Part shown: one piece after another, positions 1 to 7,397 of the stretch
Position numbering within the stretch: position 1 is the stretch's first letter
How the letters are laid out: each line of letters begins with the position of its first letter
DNA from: Actinomycetota bacterium
GTDB taxonomy: Bacteria; Actinomycetota; Thermoleophilia; Solirubrobacterales; Solirubrobacteraceae
Length of the DNA: 18,468 bases
Reading direction: 5' to 3'
Assembly (NCBI GenBank): GCA_005888335.1
Contig: VAWY01000119.1
Span: 1-18,468 of the forward strand
Program-made: the position numbers and the translations under genes
Notes under the pieces: model-generated
Seen by the model: only the letters and a program-made list of their open reading frames with translations
Told to the model about the DNA's origin: nothing
Database searches by the model: none

Positions 1-397
1 GGGAGACGGCCGGCTCGCGGCCGCCGACGCGGATGACGTACGTGCCGGCCGGCAGCGGCGGGGCCGTGAGGGCGGCGACGTGCGGGAAGCGCGTGCTCCA
101 CGGCCCCAGATCGCGCCCGACGCGCCCGCGGGCGACGACCCGCCCCGCGCCGTCGGCGACGGTGAACGGCGCGTCGGCTTCGCGCCCGCGCGACAGGACC
201 CGCGCGTGGACCGGCGCGCGGGCGGGAACGACCAGCTGGTCGACGCGCACGTAGGCGCCGTCGCGCGCGGACACGGCCGCCGCCGAGAGCGCCGCGGCCG
301 GCGCCGCGTGCCGTGACGTGTGCGCGGTGGCGACGGCCATCGCGGCCCCGGCGAGCACCGCCGCGGCGACTCCGGTGAGCCACAGACGTGCGGTCAT
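1..397 (-). CDS. Partial exported protein with GH9-type N-terminal Ig-like domain (probable glycosidase)
   Basis: The reading frame opens at an ATG (397) and stays open off the left edge, so only about 132 N-terminal residues are present. Residues about 7-25 form an alanine-rich hydrophobic signal peptide or membrane anchor. From residue about 45 the sequence reads AYVRVDQLVVPARAPVHARV, followed by a G-rich beta segment and LPAGTYVIRVGGREP. This resembles the N-terminal Ig-like domain of family 9 endoglucanases (RVNQVGY...GTYxLxVxG). The catalytic domain lies outside the window, so enzyme activity is inferred, not seen. The gene is divergent from a polysaccharide synthase operon, which fits a role in trimming or degrading that polymer. 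Other secreted proteins with the same Ig-like fold cannot be excluded. Confidence 0.6.
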   Translation of the reverse strand, partial: MTARLWLTGVAAAVLAGAAMAVATAHTSRHAAPAAALSAAAVSARDGAYVRVDQLVVPARAPVHARVLSRGREADAPFTVADGAGRVVARGRVGRDLGPWSTRFPHVAALTAPPLPAGTYVIRVGGREPAVS

Positions 398-406
398 CGA
401 AGGCCG

Positions 407-412
407 ACCATA
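407..412 (-). promoter_or_regulatory. Candidate -10 element (TATGGT) for the GH9-like gene
   Basis: Read on the minus strand, TATGGT ends 9 nt before the ATG at 397. This would give a leaderless or nearly leaderless transcript. No convincing -35 or Shine-Dalgarno is visible. It is a prediction from spacing and consensus only. Confidence 0.35.
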
Positions 413-480
413 GAGGCGGCGCGGCCGCCGCCGGGCCGCTCGCAACACGAGCCAGCGCAATCCCAACGGTTCGCCCACAG

Positions 481-502
481 GACGTTCAGGAACCCTTGAG
501 CC
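481..502 (-). promoter_or_regulatory. CCTGA-type 11-bp direct repeat, possible OmpR-family operator
   Basis: On the minus strand this reads GCTCAAGGGTT followed directly by CCTGAACGTCC, two 11-bp units of which the second matches the repeat upstream of the response regulator gene at 4632. Eleven-bp direct repeats are the usual binding site of OmpR/PhoB-family dimers. The site ends 7 bp before the candidate -10 (510-515) of the polysaccharide operon, close to where such activators replace the -35. The first half-site is weak. Confidence 0.4.
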
Positions 503-509
503 CCTCCGC

Positions 510-515
510 GACAGT
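510..515 (+). promoter_or_regulatory. Candidate -10 element (GACAGT), leaderless start at 523
   Basis: GACAGT is followed by exactly 7 nt and then the GTG at 523. The same 7-nt spacing occurs at the starts at 6699, 11663 and 12332, which supports a leaderless transcript and decides the start of the small gene. Confidence 0.45.
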
Positions 516-522
516 CGGGGTC

Positions 523-798
523 GTGGAGACGAGCTCCTTCGCCAGCCGGCCCGTGGAGCCACAGGTGTTCGTCGATCCCAGCGGTCGCCGGGCCGTCGCC
601 CTGCGGCGGGTGGTCCGCGCCGTCGCGCTCGCCTTCGCCACCTGGATGGCCGCGCTCATGCTGGGCGCGACGGGGTTCGGCGGGCTGCCGGCGCCGGTGC
701 CGCTGGTCCACCACGCCATCCACGCCTCGCGGCCCGACATCGACCGGCTGGCCCGGGCGCACATCCGGGTCGGCGCTCGCCGGCCGCGAGAGTCATGA
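523..798 (+). CDS. Small single-pass membrane protein upstream of the polysaccharide synthase
   Basis: A 91-residue protein with the GTG start at 523. An N-terminal segment containing QVFVDPSGRR precedes an arginine-rich stretch and one membrane helix (about residues 31-52), followed by a basic tail. Its stop overlaps the next ATG (ATGA, 4 bp), so it is translationally coupled to the deacetylase/glycosyltransferase. From memory, similar small proteins with an FVDxSGRR-like start sit upstream of comparable fused synthases in other actinobacteria, so an accessory subunit role is plausible. No catalytic motif is visible. A start at 388 would run into the divergent gene and its promoter; TTG 496 is a second alternative. 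Confidence 0.6.
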   Translation: METSSFASRPVEPQVFVDPSGRRAVALRRVVRAVALAFATWMAALMLGATGFGGLPAPVPLVHHAIHASRPDIDRLARAHIRVGARRPRES

Positions 799-2900
799 CC
801 CATCGCGGGACGATCGGCTTCTGCGTCGGCTGCCTGGTCGTGCTGCTGCTCGTTCAGGGCTTCACGACGAAGACGATCGGGGCGTCGGGCACGGTCGACA
901 CCGTCACCGGCCCCGCGCCGCTCGCGCGCTCGCGGCCGATCCTCGGACCCGGCCCGCACGGGCTGGTGTCGCACGAGCCGCCATTCGGCCGGCGCGTCGC
1001 GCTGACCTTCGACGACGGCCCCGATCCGCGCTGGACGCCGCGCGTCGCCGCGGTCCTGCGCCGCGAGCACGCTCCGGCCACCTTCTTCGAGATCGGCGGG
1101 CAGATCGTGCGCCATCCCTGGCTCACGCGGATGCTCTGGCGCGACGGATTCGAGCTCGGTGACCACACGTTCACGCACGCGAACCTCATCGGCCTGCCGC
1201 CGTGGGAGCGCGATGCGCAGGTCGGGATGACCGAGAGCGCGCTGGCCGGCGCCATCGGCCTGCGCACGCGCCTGGTCCGACCGCCGTACTCGTCGACGCC
1301 CGATGCGGTCACCCCCGCCGAGGACGCGATCTGGAACGCGCTCGCCCGGCGCGGCTACCGGATCGTCCTCTCCGACTACGACACGACCGACTGGAACCAG
1401 CCGGGGGTCGGCTCGATCGTCCGCGCGGCGCTGCCGCCGCGAGGGCGCGGCGGCATCGTCCTCATGCACGACGGCGGCGGTCGGCGCGCGGAGACCGTCC
1501 TCGCGCTGCCGCGGATCATCCGAGCGCTGCGCGCCCGCGGCGACCGGCTCACGACCGTCTCGGGCATCGACGGGCAGCGCCCGCTCGCCGCGATGCTCCC
1601 GGCGAGCGACTGGCAGCACAGCCGCGGGACCATGCTCGTCAGCACGCTCTGGCTCGCGCGGATCGTGACCGGCGTGCTGACGCGGGTGGTCGAGCTGATC
1701 ACCATCCTCGTCGCCCTGCGCATGCTCGCGGTCCTCGCTCTGGCCGCAATCGATCGCCGCCGCGCGCTGCGGCGCCGCACCGACCGGTCGTTCGCGCCGC
1801 CGGTCTCGATCCTGGTTCCCGCCCACGACGAGGCCGTCGGCATCGCGCGGGGCGTGCAGTCGCTTGCGGCGAGCCGGTACCCGGGGCCGTTCGAGGTCAT
1901 CGTGGTCGACGATGGATCGACCGACGACACGGCCGCCGTCGTGGAGCGGCTGGGCCTCGCGAACGTCAGGGTGCTGCGCCAGGGCGCCGGCGGGAAGTTC
2001 GCGGCGCTCAACCGCGGTCTGGCCAGCGCGCGGCACGAGTTCGTCGTCACGGTCGACGCCGACACGGTCTTCGAGCCGGACACGCTGCTCGAGCTCGTCC
2101 AGCGCTTCCGCGAGCCCGCGGTGGGCGCGATCTCCGGCAACACCAAGGTCGGCAACCGCCGCGGGATGCTCGGGCGCTGGCAGCACCTCGAGTACGTCAT
2201 GGGCTTCAACCTGGACCGCCGCGCCTACGAGGTGCTCGGCTGCATGCCCACGGTTCCCGGCGCGATCGGCGCCTACCGCCTGGCCGCCCTGCGCGACGTC
2301 GGCGGGGTCTCGGGCGCGACGCTCGCCGAGGACACCGATCTGACGATGTCGCTGGGCGACGCCGGATGGCAGGTGGTCTACGCCGAGCGCGCCCGGGCAT
2401 GGACCGAGGCGCCCGCGACGCTGCGCGGCCTCTGGCGCCAGCGCTGCCGGTGGGCCTACGGAACGATCCAGTCGCTGTGGAAGCACCGGGGCGCCGCGCT
2501 GCGGCCCGGCCGCCAGCCGATCGGGCGCCGGGCGCTGCCGTACATGGCGGTCTTCCAGGTCGCGCTGCCGCTGTGCGCGCCGCTCATCGACCTCTTCGCG
2601 ATCTACTCGATCCTCTTCCTGGACCCGATGCCGATCCTGGGCTTCTGGGTCGGCTTCAACGTGGTGCAGCTCGTGCTGTGCGCCACCGCGCTGCGCTTCG
2701 ACGGCGAGTCGCTGCGCCCGCTCTGGAGCCTGCCGCTGCAGCAGCTCGTCTACCGCCAGCTGATGTACCTGGTCGTCATCGACTCGGTGCTCACCGCGCT
2801 CAACGGCAGCCGGCGCAGCTGGAACCGCCTCACCCGGACCGGCGACGTCTACGTCGATTCGGTTCGCGTGACCGCGCCGAAGGAGCGACACGCACGGTGA
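795..2900 (+). CDS. Fused polysaccharide deacetylase (NodB) / family 2 glycosyltransferase
   Basis: A 701-residue membrane protein. After an N-terminal helix (about 8-24), a NodB domain (about 65-255) carries all the expected motifs: TFDDGPD (D73, D74), HTFTH (metal ligands H124 and H128), RPPY (162-165), DTTDW (196-200) and LMHD (H225). A membrane segment at about 285-318 links it to a processive GT2 domain: VDDGST (D372, D373), DAD (421-423), ED (512-513) and QRCRW (549-553). At least three C-terminal helices follow. The likely role is polymerising and exporting a beta-linked amino-sugar polymer (chitin- or PNAG-like) while de-N-acetylating it outside the membrane. The substrate cannot be read from the sequence. 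It is coupled by a 4-bp overlap to the small gene upstream. Confidence 0.93.
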   Translation: MTHRGTIGFCVGCLVVLLLVQGFTTKTIGASGTVDTVTGPAPLARSRPILGPGPHGLVSHEPPFGRRVALTFDDGPDPRWTPRVAAVLRREHAPATFFEIGGQIVRHPWLTRMLWRDGFELGDHTFTHANLIGLPPWERDAQVGMTESALAGAIGLRTRLVRPPYSSTPDAVTPAEDAIWNALARRGYRIVLSDYDTTDWNQPGVGSIVRAALPPRGRGGIVLMHDGGGRRAETVLALPRIIRALRARGDRLTTVSGIDGQRPLAAMLPASDWQHSRGTMLVSTLWLARIVTGVLTRVVELITILVALRMLAVLALAAIDRRRALRRRTDRSFAPPVSILVPAHDEAVGIARGVQSLAASRYPGPFEVIVVDDGSTDDTAAVVERLGLANVRVLRQGAGGKFAALNRGLASARHEFVVTVDADTVFEPDTLLELVQRFREPAVGAISGNTKVGNRRGMLGRWQHLEYVMGFNLDRRAYEVLGCMPTVPGAIGAYRLAALRDVGGVSGATLAEDTDLTMSLGDAGWQVVYAERARAWTEAPATLRGLWRQRCRWAYGTIQSLWKHRGAALRPGRQPIGRRALPYMAVFQVALPLCAPLIDLFAIYSILFLDPMPILGFWVGFNVVQLVLCATALRFDGESLRPLWSLPLQQLVYRQLMYLVVIDSVLTALNGSRRSWNRLTRTGDVYVDSVRVTAPKERHAR

Positions 2901-2910
2901 ATCAGAGGGC

Positions 2911-3684
2911 TCAGCCGACCGCCATCAGCAGCGCCGGGTGCAGGGCGGCGCCCGCAGCGACCATGCCGAGCGGCAGGCGGGGGACCGGCTGATTGAAGGC
3001 GATGTCGCTGCCGTCCAGCAGCGTGGCGCGGCCGCCGCCGGCGAGGACGAGGGCGACGCCGGCGCAGGTGCCCCATTCCCGCCGCGCCTTCAGCGAGATC
3101 GCGCCGTCGTCGAGGCCCGCGGCGACGCGGGCGAGCTTGTGGGCCATGCTGCGCATCCGCCGCACGACCACCGTGGGCGGAAGCTCGAGCGGACCGCGCT
3201 TGGACTCCTTGGCGGACATCGCGATCCGCGCGTGGTCGAGCTTGCGCGCCCCGGTCGCGCGGACCGGACGCCCGTTGAGCGTCACGCCGCGGTCGCGGTG
3301 GCCGGAGAACAGCTGCTCGCGCTCGGGTCGGTAGACGACGCCGAGCACCGGCGCCCGGTCGATCGCGAGGCCGATGGAGACGACGTACTGGTCACCCCCG
3401 GCGACGAAGTCGCTCGTGGCGTCGAGCGGATCGATGATCCACACCCGCGAGCACGCCAGCCGCGCGGGCGAGTCCGCCGCCTCCTCGGAGTAGATCGCGT
3501 CGCCGGGAAAGGCGATCGCGAGCCCAGCCCGGATGAGCGCGTCGGACTCGAGATCCGCAGCGGTGACGATCTCCCCGTCCTCCTTGTGGCCGACCTCGAC
3601 CTTGTGCGCCCGGTGACCTCGCAGGAGCTCGCCGGCCTCGAGGGCCAGGCTCTCGGCAACGGCGAGCTCCCGCTTGAGGGTCAC
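2911..3684 (-). CDS. Inositol monophosphatase / 3'(2'),5'-bisphosphate nucleotidase-like (CysQ-like) protein
   Basis: A 257-residue protein of the Mg-dependent FIG/IMPase superfamily. Seen motifs: TAADLESD (41-48), YSEEAADS with metal-ligand position E67/E68, WIIDPLDAT (82-90) and the C-terminal REWGTCAGVAL (202-212). The family would dephosphorylate PAP/PAPS or inositol phosphates. Two departures stand out: DPLDAT replaces DPLDGT, and W204-G205 replaces the W-D pair whose Asp normally binds metal. Activity may therefore be reduced or altered. The GTG start overlaps the upstream stop (GTGA, 4 bp), giving translational coupling to the DUF347-type membrane protein. The gene converges on the synthase gene with a 10-bp gap. 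Confidence 0.85.
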   Translation of the reverse strand: MTLKRELAVAESLALEAGELLRGHRAHKVEVGHKEDGEIVTAADLESDALIRAGLAIAFPGDAIYSEEAADSPARLACSRVWIIDPLDATSDFVAGGDQYVVSIGLAIDRAPVLGVVYRPEREQLFSGHRDRGVTLNGRPVRATGARKLDHARIAMSAKESKRGPLELPPTVVVRRMRSMAHKLARVAAGLDDGAISLKARREWGTCAGVALVLAGGGRATLLDGSDIAFNQPVPRLPLGMVAAGAALHPALLMAVG

Positions 3685-4487
3685 GCGGCTGCGACCTCGG
3701 GGCGGGCCTGGTCGCGGCGGCTGATCGTGAGGTAGGTGACGAGGGCGAGGATGCAGCCGAGGAAGATGTAGCTGGTCCCGGTGGTGCCGAGGCCGAGGCC
3801 GCCGGCGTGGCGTGACTGGCTGAGCCCGTCGCCGATCGAGGCGCCGAGCGGGCGGGTGAGGATGTAGGCCAGCCAGAAGCTCAGGACGGGGTTGAGCCGC
3901 AGCGCGTAGTGGGCGAGGGCGATGACGGCGATCGCGCCGCCGAAGATCCCGGCCGAGACGCCGTAGCCGAGGCTGAGCTTCTCGGCCATCAGGTCGCCGG
4001 CGGCGGTGCCGAGGGCGAAGGTGAAGAGGATGGCCAGCCAGTAGAAGCCCTCGCGGCGGCGGGTGAAGATGGTGTGGATCGACAGGGTGCGCTCGACGGC
4101 GAACCAGACGGCGAAGACGATCGCCAGCACGATCGAGAAGACGGTGGTGCTGGTGGTCAGCGGGACGTGGTAGCGGTCGCTGAGGTTGTCGGTGATGAGC
4201 GTGCCGAAGACGCTGATGACGACGACGACGAGCCAGTAGGCGGGGGCGACGTAGCGGCGCAGCGCGCACTGCACGCCGAGCAGCCCGGCGAGCAGGACGC
4301 CGGCGACGATCGTCGTGTTGGTCAGGCCGAAGCCGAGGTTGACGTTCAGGTAGTCGGCGGCGGTCTCGCCGACCGTCGTGCACATGATCTTGATGACCCA
4401 GAAGTAGAAGGTGACCTCTGGGACCTTGTTGAGCATCCGCCGGACCGTTGAGGCGGCGGCTCTCGAGTTCGCGGTGAAGGTGGTCAT
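3681..4487 (-). CDS. DUF347-repeat (COG4705-like) multi-pass membrane protein
   Basis: A 268-residue, very hydrophobic protein with about eight membrane helices. It contains four copies of W-x9-G-x4-D: W30/G40/D45, W85/G95/D100, W150/G160/D165 and W205/G215/D220. Local sequences include GETAAD, GTLITD, GTAAGD and GASIGD. This matches the four-repeat DUF347 membrane family (two helices and a conserved Trp per repeat), whose function is not established to my knowledge. The buried Asp residues would suit ion or small-solute transport, but that is inference. It is first in a coupled operon with the IMPase-like gene and divergent from an OmpR-type regulator gene, with CCTGA repeats in between. Confidence 0.82.
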   Translation of the reverse strand: MTTFTANSRAAASTVRRMLNKVPEVTFYFWVIKIMCTTVGETAADYLNVNLGFGLTNTTIVAGVLLAGLLGVQCALRRYVAPAYWLVVVVISVFGTLITDNLSDRYHVPLTTSTTVFSIVLAIVFAVWFAVERTLSIHTIFTRRREGFYWLAILFTFALGTAAGDLMAEKLSLGYGVSAGIFGGAIAVIALAHYALRLNPVLSFWLAYILTRPLGASIGDGLSQSRHAGGLGLGTTGTSYIFLGCILALVTYLTISRRDQARPEVAAA

Positions 4488-4511
4488 GGCGAATGAGCGT
4501 GCCGACGCCGA

Positions 4512-4533
4512 CCTGAGCGCTTCCTGACTGCAA
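4512..4533 (+). promoter_or_regulatory. CCTGA 11-bp direct repeat in the divergent promoter region
   Basis: CCTGAGCGCTT is followed without gap by CCTGACTGCAA. It lies 25 bp from the start of the DUF347 gene and has the same 11-bp period as the site at 4571-4592. It is a probable binding site for an OmpR-family dimer, most simply the neighbouring regulator. Confidence 0.55.
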
Positions 4534-4570
4534 CCCGCGCGTCGATCATCCGTCCGCCCGCCCCCGCGCG

Positions 4571-4592
4571 CCTGAACGCAACCTGAACGCCG
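4571..4592 (+). promoter_or_regulatory. Near-perfect CCTGAACGC direct repeat upstream of the response regulator gene
   Basis: CCTGAACGCAA is followed directly by CCTGAACGCCG: nine identical bases repeated at 11-bp period. It sits about 40 bp before the GTG at 4632 and suggests autoregulation by the encoded OmpR-type regulator. A CATCAT hexamer ends 7 nt before the GTG and is a weak -10 candidate. Confidence 0.6.
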
Positions 4593-4631
4593 CCGGCGTC
4601 CGACCGAGCCGGATGCACCATCATCGGTGCC

Positions 4632-5306
4632 GTGGAACCCCTGCGCGTAGGCCTGTGCGAAGACGATGTGAGCCTGCGCTCGGTGCTCGTGCGCGCGCTG
4701 AGCAGCGAGGGCTACGACGTGCGCGCGACCGCGACCGGGCGCGAGGCGGTCGACGCGTTCTCAGGCGCTGCGCCCGACCTGCTCGTGCTCGACATCGGGC
4801 TGCCCGACGCCGACGGGCGCGACGTCTGCCAGGCGCTGCGCTCGCACGGCATCGCGGCGCCCGTGCTGTTCCTGACCGCGCGCGACGCGCTGCCCGACCG
4901 CCTGTCGGGCTTCCACGCAGGCGGCGACGACTATCTGACCAAGCCGTTCGCGCTGGCCGAGCTGCTCGTGCGCATCCGCGCGCTGCTCAAGCGCGCGAGC
5001 GAGGCTGCGCCGCCGCCCGACGAGGGGCGGGGGCTGCGGCTCGACCCGGCCGCGCATGCCGTGCGCCGCGAGGACCGCGTCGAGTCGCTGACCCCCACCG
5101 AGTTTCGCCTCCTGGCCGCGCTCACCGCGCGCCCGGGTGACGTCGTCCGCCGCCGTGAGCTCGTCAACTCGGCGTGGCCCGAGGGCGCCATCGTCCACGA
5201 CAACACGCTGGACGCGTACATCGGCCGGCTGCGGCGCAAGCTGCGGGCGCTGGGCGCCGAGGAGACGATCGTCACGGCGCGCGGGGTGGGGTACTCGCTG
5301 CGATGA
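4632..5306 (+). CDS. OmpR-family response regulator
   Basis: A 224-residue two-domain regulator. The receiver (about 4-118) has acidic residues E10-D12, phospho-acceptor D54 in LVLDIGLPD, T82 and K104 in TKPF. The winged helix (about 128-224) ends in the typical TARGVGYSLR. It would bind direct repeats as a dimer once phosphorylated by the kinase encoded next, whose ATG overlaps this stop (ATGA). The GTG start at 4632 has no clear Shine-Dalgarno, so a leaderless start is possible. Target sites are probably the CCTGA repeats at 4512 and 4571, with a weaker one at 481. The signal and the exact ortholog group cannot be told from sequence. Confidence 0.93.
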   Translation: MEPLRVGLCEDDVSLRSVLVRALSSEGYDVRATATGREAVDAFSGAAPDLLVLDIGLPDADGRDVCQALRSHGIAAPVLFLTARDALPDRLSGFHAGGDDYLTKPFALAELLVRIRALLKRASEAAPPPDEGRGLRLDPAAHAVRREDRVESLTPTEFRLLAALTARPGDVVRRRELVNSAWPEGAIVHDNTLDAYIGRLRRKLRALGAEETIVTARGVGYSLR

Positions 5307-6631
5307 GCCGGCTCACCGTCCGCGGCCGGGTGACGCTCGCCTCGCTGCTCGTCCTCGCGCTCGGCCTCGGGGTGCTGACCTCCGTGATCGACGTGCTGCT
5401 CACGCGGCAGCTCGACTCCAGCGCATCGTCCGCGCTGCACCAGCGCGCCGAGGCGGAGCGGGCGACGGTCGTGCACCAGCACGGCCGCACCGAGCTCGCC
5501 GACGCGCCGCACGACGAGGCGCTCGACGAGCGCGCCTGGGTCTACGTCCACGGCAAGGCCATCGCGCGCCCGCCCGAGCGCCGGCAGGTCCAGCGCGCCG
5601 CCGACGCGCTGGCCGGTGCCGGCCGTCCGACCGAGCGCACCGTCGGCGAGTCGGTGCGCCTGCTCGCCGAGCCCGCCTACGCGCCGCACAACAGGCGGCG
5701 GCTGGGCACGATCGTCGTCGGCGTCTCGCTGCAGCCGTACAAGGACACCGAGCACGCCGCGCTGATCGCGACGCTGCTGCTCGACGCGTTCGTCCTCGTC
5801 TTCGGGGCGCTCGTCGCCCGGCGCGCGGTCGGGAAGGCGCTGCGCCCGGTGGCCGACATGACGGCGGCCGCGGCGGAGTGGACCGAGCACGACCTCGAGA
5901 AGCGCTTCGGCCTCGGCCCGCCGCGCGACGAGCTGACCGCCCTCTCGGCGACGCTCGACGCGATGCTCGCGCGGATCGCCTCGAGCCTGCGCCACGAGCA
6001 GCGCTTCTCGGCCGAGATGGCGCACGAGCTGCGCACGCCGCTCAGCGGCGTGCGCGCCGAGGCCGAGCTCGCGCTCGGCGACCCGACGCTCTCCGCGGGC
6101 GCCCGCGCGGCGCTCGAGGAGGTGCTGCGCGGGACCGACCGCATGGAGGCGGTCATCGAGACGCTGCTCGGCGTCGTACGGCGGGGCGCGGCGCTGACGC
6201 CGGGCGCGGCCGACGCCCGGCAGGCGGCCGCGACCGCGGTGCAGGCGGCGCGCACCACGGCGGCGCGCGCCGGCGTCGACGTCCGCCTGGCCGGGCCGGA
6301 CGAGCGCCTGCGCGCCGGCGCCGACGGCGACGTGGTGGCGCAGGCGCTGCAGCCGCTGCTCGACAACGCGGTCCGTCACGCGCGCGCCTCGGTCCGGGTC
6401 AGCGTCGGGCGGACCGGCGACGCGGTCGCCTTCGTCGTCGAGGACGACGGCGGGGGCCTCGACGGAGAGGACGCCGCGCGGCTGTTCGAGCCGGGGGTGA
6501 GCACCGAGGGCGGCGCGGGCCTCGGGCTGCCGCTCGCGCGGCGCCTGGCGCGCGCCTGCGGGGGCGACGTCGTGGCGGTCCCGGAGAGCGACGGCGGGCG
6601 CTTCGAGCTGCGCCTGCCCGCGGTGGCCTGA
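5303..6631 (+). CDS. Sensor histidine kinase, HAMP type, partner of the 4632 regulator
   Basis: A 442-residue membrane kinase. TM1 is at about 10-33, followed by an extracytoplasmic sensor of about 115 residues with no recognisable domain, TM2 (about 151-173) and a HAMP-like linker. The dimerisation helix has phospho-acceptor H241 in MAHELRTPLSG. The ATPase domain has N355 in LLDNAVRHA, a G1 box EDDGGG (380-385), LFEPGV (F-box-like) and GGAGLGLPLARR (G2 box). All catalytic boxes are intact. The ATG overlaps the regulator's stop by 4 bp, so the pair is co-translated. The stimulus is unknown; control of polysaccharide or DUF347/IMPase expression is inferred from the shared repeats. Confidence 0.93.
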   Translation: MSRLTVRGRVTLASLLVLALGLGVLTSVIDVLLTRQLDSSASSALHQRAEAERATVVHQHGRTELADAPHDEALDERAWVYVHGKAIARPPERRQVQRAADALAGAGRPTERTVGESVRLLAEPAYAPHNRRRLGTIVVGVSLQPYKDTEHAALIATLLLDAFVLVFGALVARRAVGKALRPVADMTAAAAEWTEHDLEKRFGLGPPRDELTALSATLDAMLARIASSLRHEQRFSAEMAHELRTPLSGVRAEAELALGDPTLSAGARAALEEVLRGTDRMEAVIETLLGVVRRGAALTPGAADARQAAATAVQAARTTAARAGVDVRLAGPDERLRAGADGDVVAQALQPLLDNAVRHARASVRVSVGRTGDAVAFVVEDDGGGLDGEDAARLFEPGVSTEGGAGLGLPLARRLARACGGDVVAVPESDGGRFELRLPAVA

Positions 6632-6685
6632 TTACAGACAGGAGAATCTTGCGGCGGACCGCTCGCGCGCGCGGCCCGCGCCGTC

Positions 6686-6691
6686 TACCGT
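6686..6691 (+). promoter_or_regulatory. Candidate -10 element (TACCGT), leaderless start at 6699
   Basis: TACCGT fits the TAnnnT -10 pattern and ends exactly 7 nt before the ATG at 6699. There is no Shine-Dalgarno immediately upstream of that ATG. No good -35 is visible. Confidence 0.45.
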
Positions 6692-6698
6692 CGGCGCC

Positions 6699-7397
6699 AT
6701 GACCTCGCCCCCGCGCGGCAGCGTCCTCGTCGTCGACGACGAGCCGACCATCGGCGAGGTCGTCGGGCGCTACCTCGAGCGCGCCGGCTACGCGACCCGC
6801 GTGGCGCGCGACGGCCCGTCGGCCCTCGCCGCGGTCGACGACGAGCGCCCCGACCTCGTCGTCCTCGACCTCATGCTGCCCGGTCTCGACGGGCTGGAGG
6901 TCATGCGCCGCCTGCGCGAGCGCGACCGCGCGCGGCTGGCGATCATCCTGCTGACCGCCCGCGGTGCGGAGTCCGACCGCGTCGTCGGGCTGCGGCTGGG
7001 GGCCGACGACTACGTCGTCAAGCCGTTCTCGCCGGCCGAGCTCGTCGCGCGAGTCGACGCGGTGCTGCGGCGCGTCGACACCACCGGCGAGCACGAGCCG
7101 CCGCTGCGCTTCGACGGCCTGACGATCGACCCTGCGGCGCGCAGCGTCGAGGTCGACGGCCGGCCGGTCGCGCTCAGCCAGCGCGAGTACGAGCTGCTGC
7201 TCTTCCTCGCCCGTCACCCGGGCCGCGCCTTTACCCGCGGCGAGCTGATGGACCGCGTCTGGCAGTACTCGTTCTACACCGACACGTCCACGGTCACCGT
7301 GCACGTCCGGCGCCTGCGCGCGAAGGTCGAGCGCGACCCGACGCACCCGCGCTTCCTCGAGACGGTGTGGGGGGTGGGGTACCGATTCGCGCCCTGA
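6699..7397 (+). CDS. OmpR-family response regulator (second pair)
   Basis: A 232-residue PhoP/RegX3-like regulator. The receiver has D13-D14 in VVDDEP, phospho-acceptor D57 in VVLDLMLPG, T86 and K108 in VVKPF. The C-terminal winged helix (about 135-232) contains LSQREYELLLFLARHPG and ends WGVGYRFAP. The start is the ATG at 6699, likely leaderless. The gene for the partner kinase overlaps its 3' end. No copy of the CCTGA repeat is seen upstream, so the two regulators probably have separate targets. The palindrome before the Rieske gene does not look like an OmpR-type direct repeat. Confidence 0.93.
   Translation: MTSPPRGSVLVVDDEPTIGEVVGRYLERAGYATRVARDGPSALAAVDDERPDLVVLDLMLPGLDGLEVMRRLRERDRARLAIILLTARGAESDRVVGLRLGADDYVVKPFSPAELVARVDAVLRRVDTTGEHEPPLRFDGLTIDPAARSVEVDGRPVALSQREYELLLFLARHPGRAFTRGELMDRVWQYSFYTDTSTVTVHVRRLRAKVERDPTHPRFLETVWGVGYRFAP

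Noticed and set aside
388..522. Longer version of the small membrane protein, starting at GTG 388
   Set aside because: It would overlap the divergent GH9-like gene start and run through its promoter. The GTG at 523 has a well-placed -10-like hexamer.
486..2891. 801-residue open frame on the minus strand opposite the deacetylase/synthase gene
   Set aside because: It has a low-complexity Arg/Ala/Asp/Glu/Gln-rich composition typical of antisense frames in GC-rich coding DNA. The plus strand carries complete NodB and GT2 motifs.
1202..2992. 596-residue plus-strand frame overlapping the synthase gene
   Set aside because: Arg/Ala/Pro/Gly-rich shadow in another frame; no domain motifs.
2911..4533. 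A single 540-residue minus-strand protein covering the IMPase and DUF347 region
   Set aside because: The upstream half is an out-of-frame shadow of the DUF347 gene, rich in His/Arg/Pro. The IMPase gene has its own GTG at 3684 with a 4-bp overlap.
4613..5140. 175-residue frame starting at ATG 4613
   Set aside because: Out-of-frame overlap with the OmpR-type regulator gene; Arg/Ala-rich without motifs.
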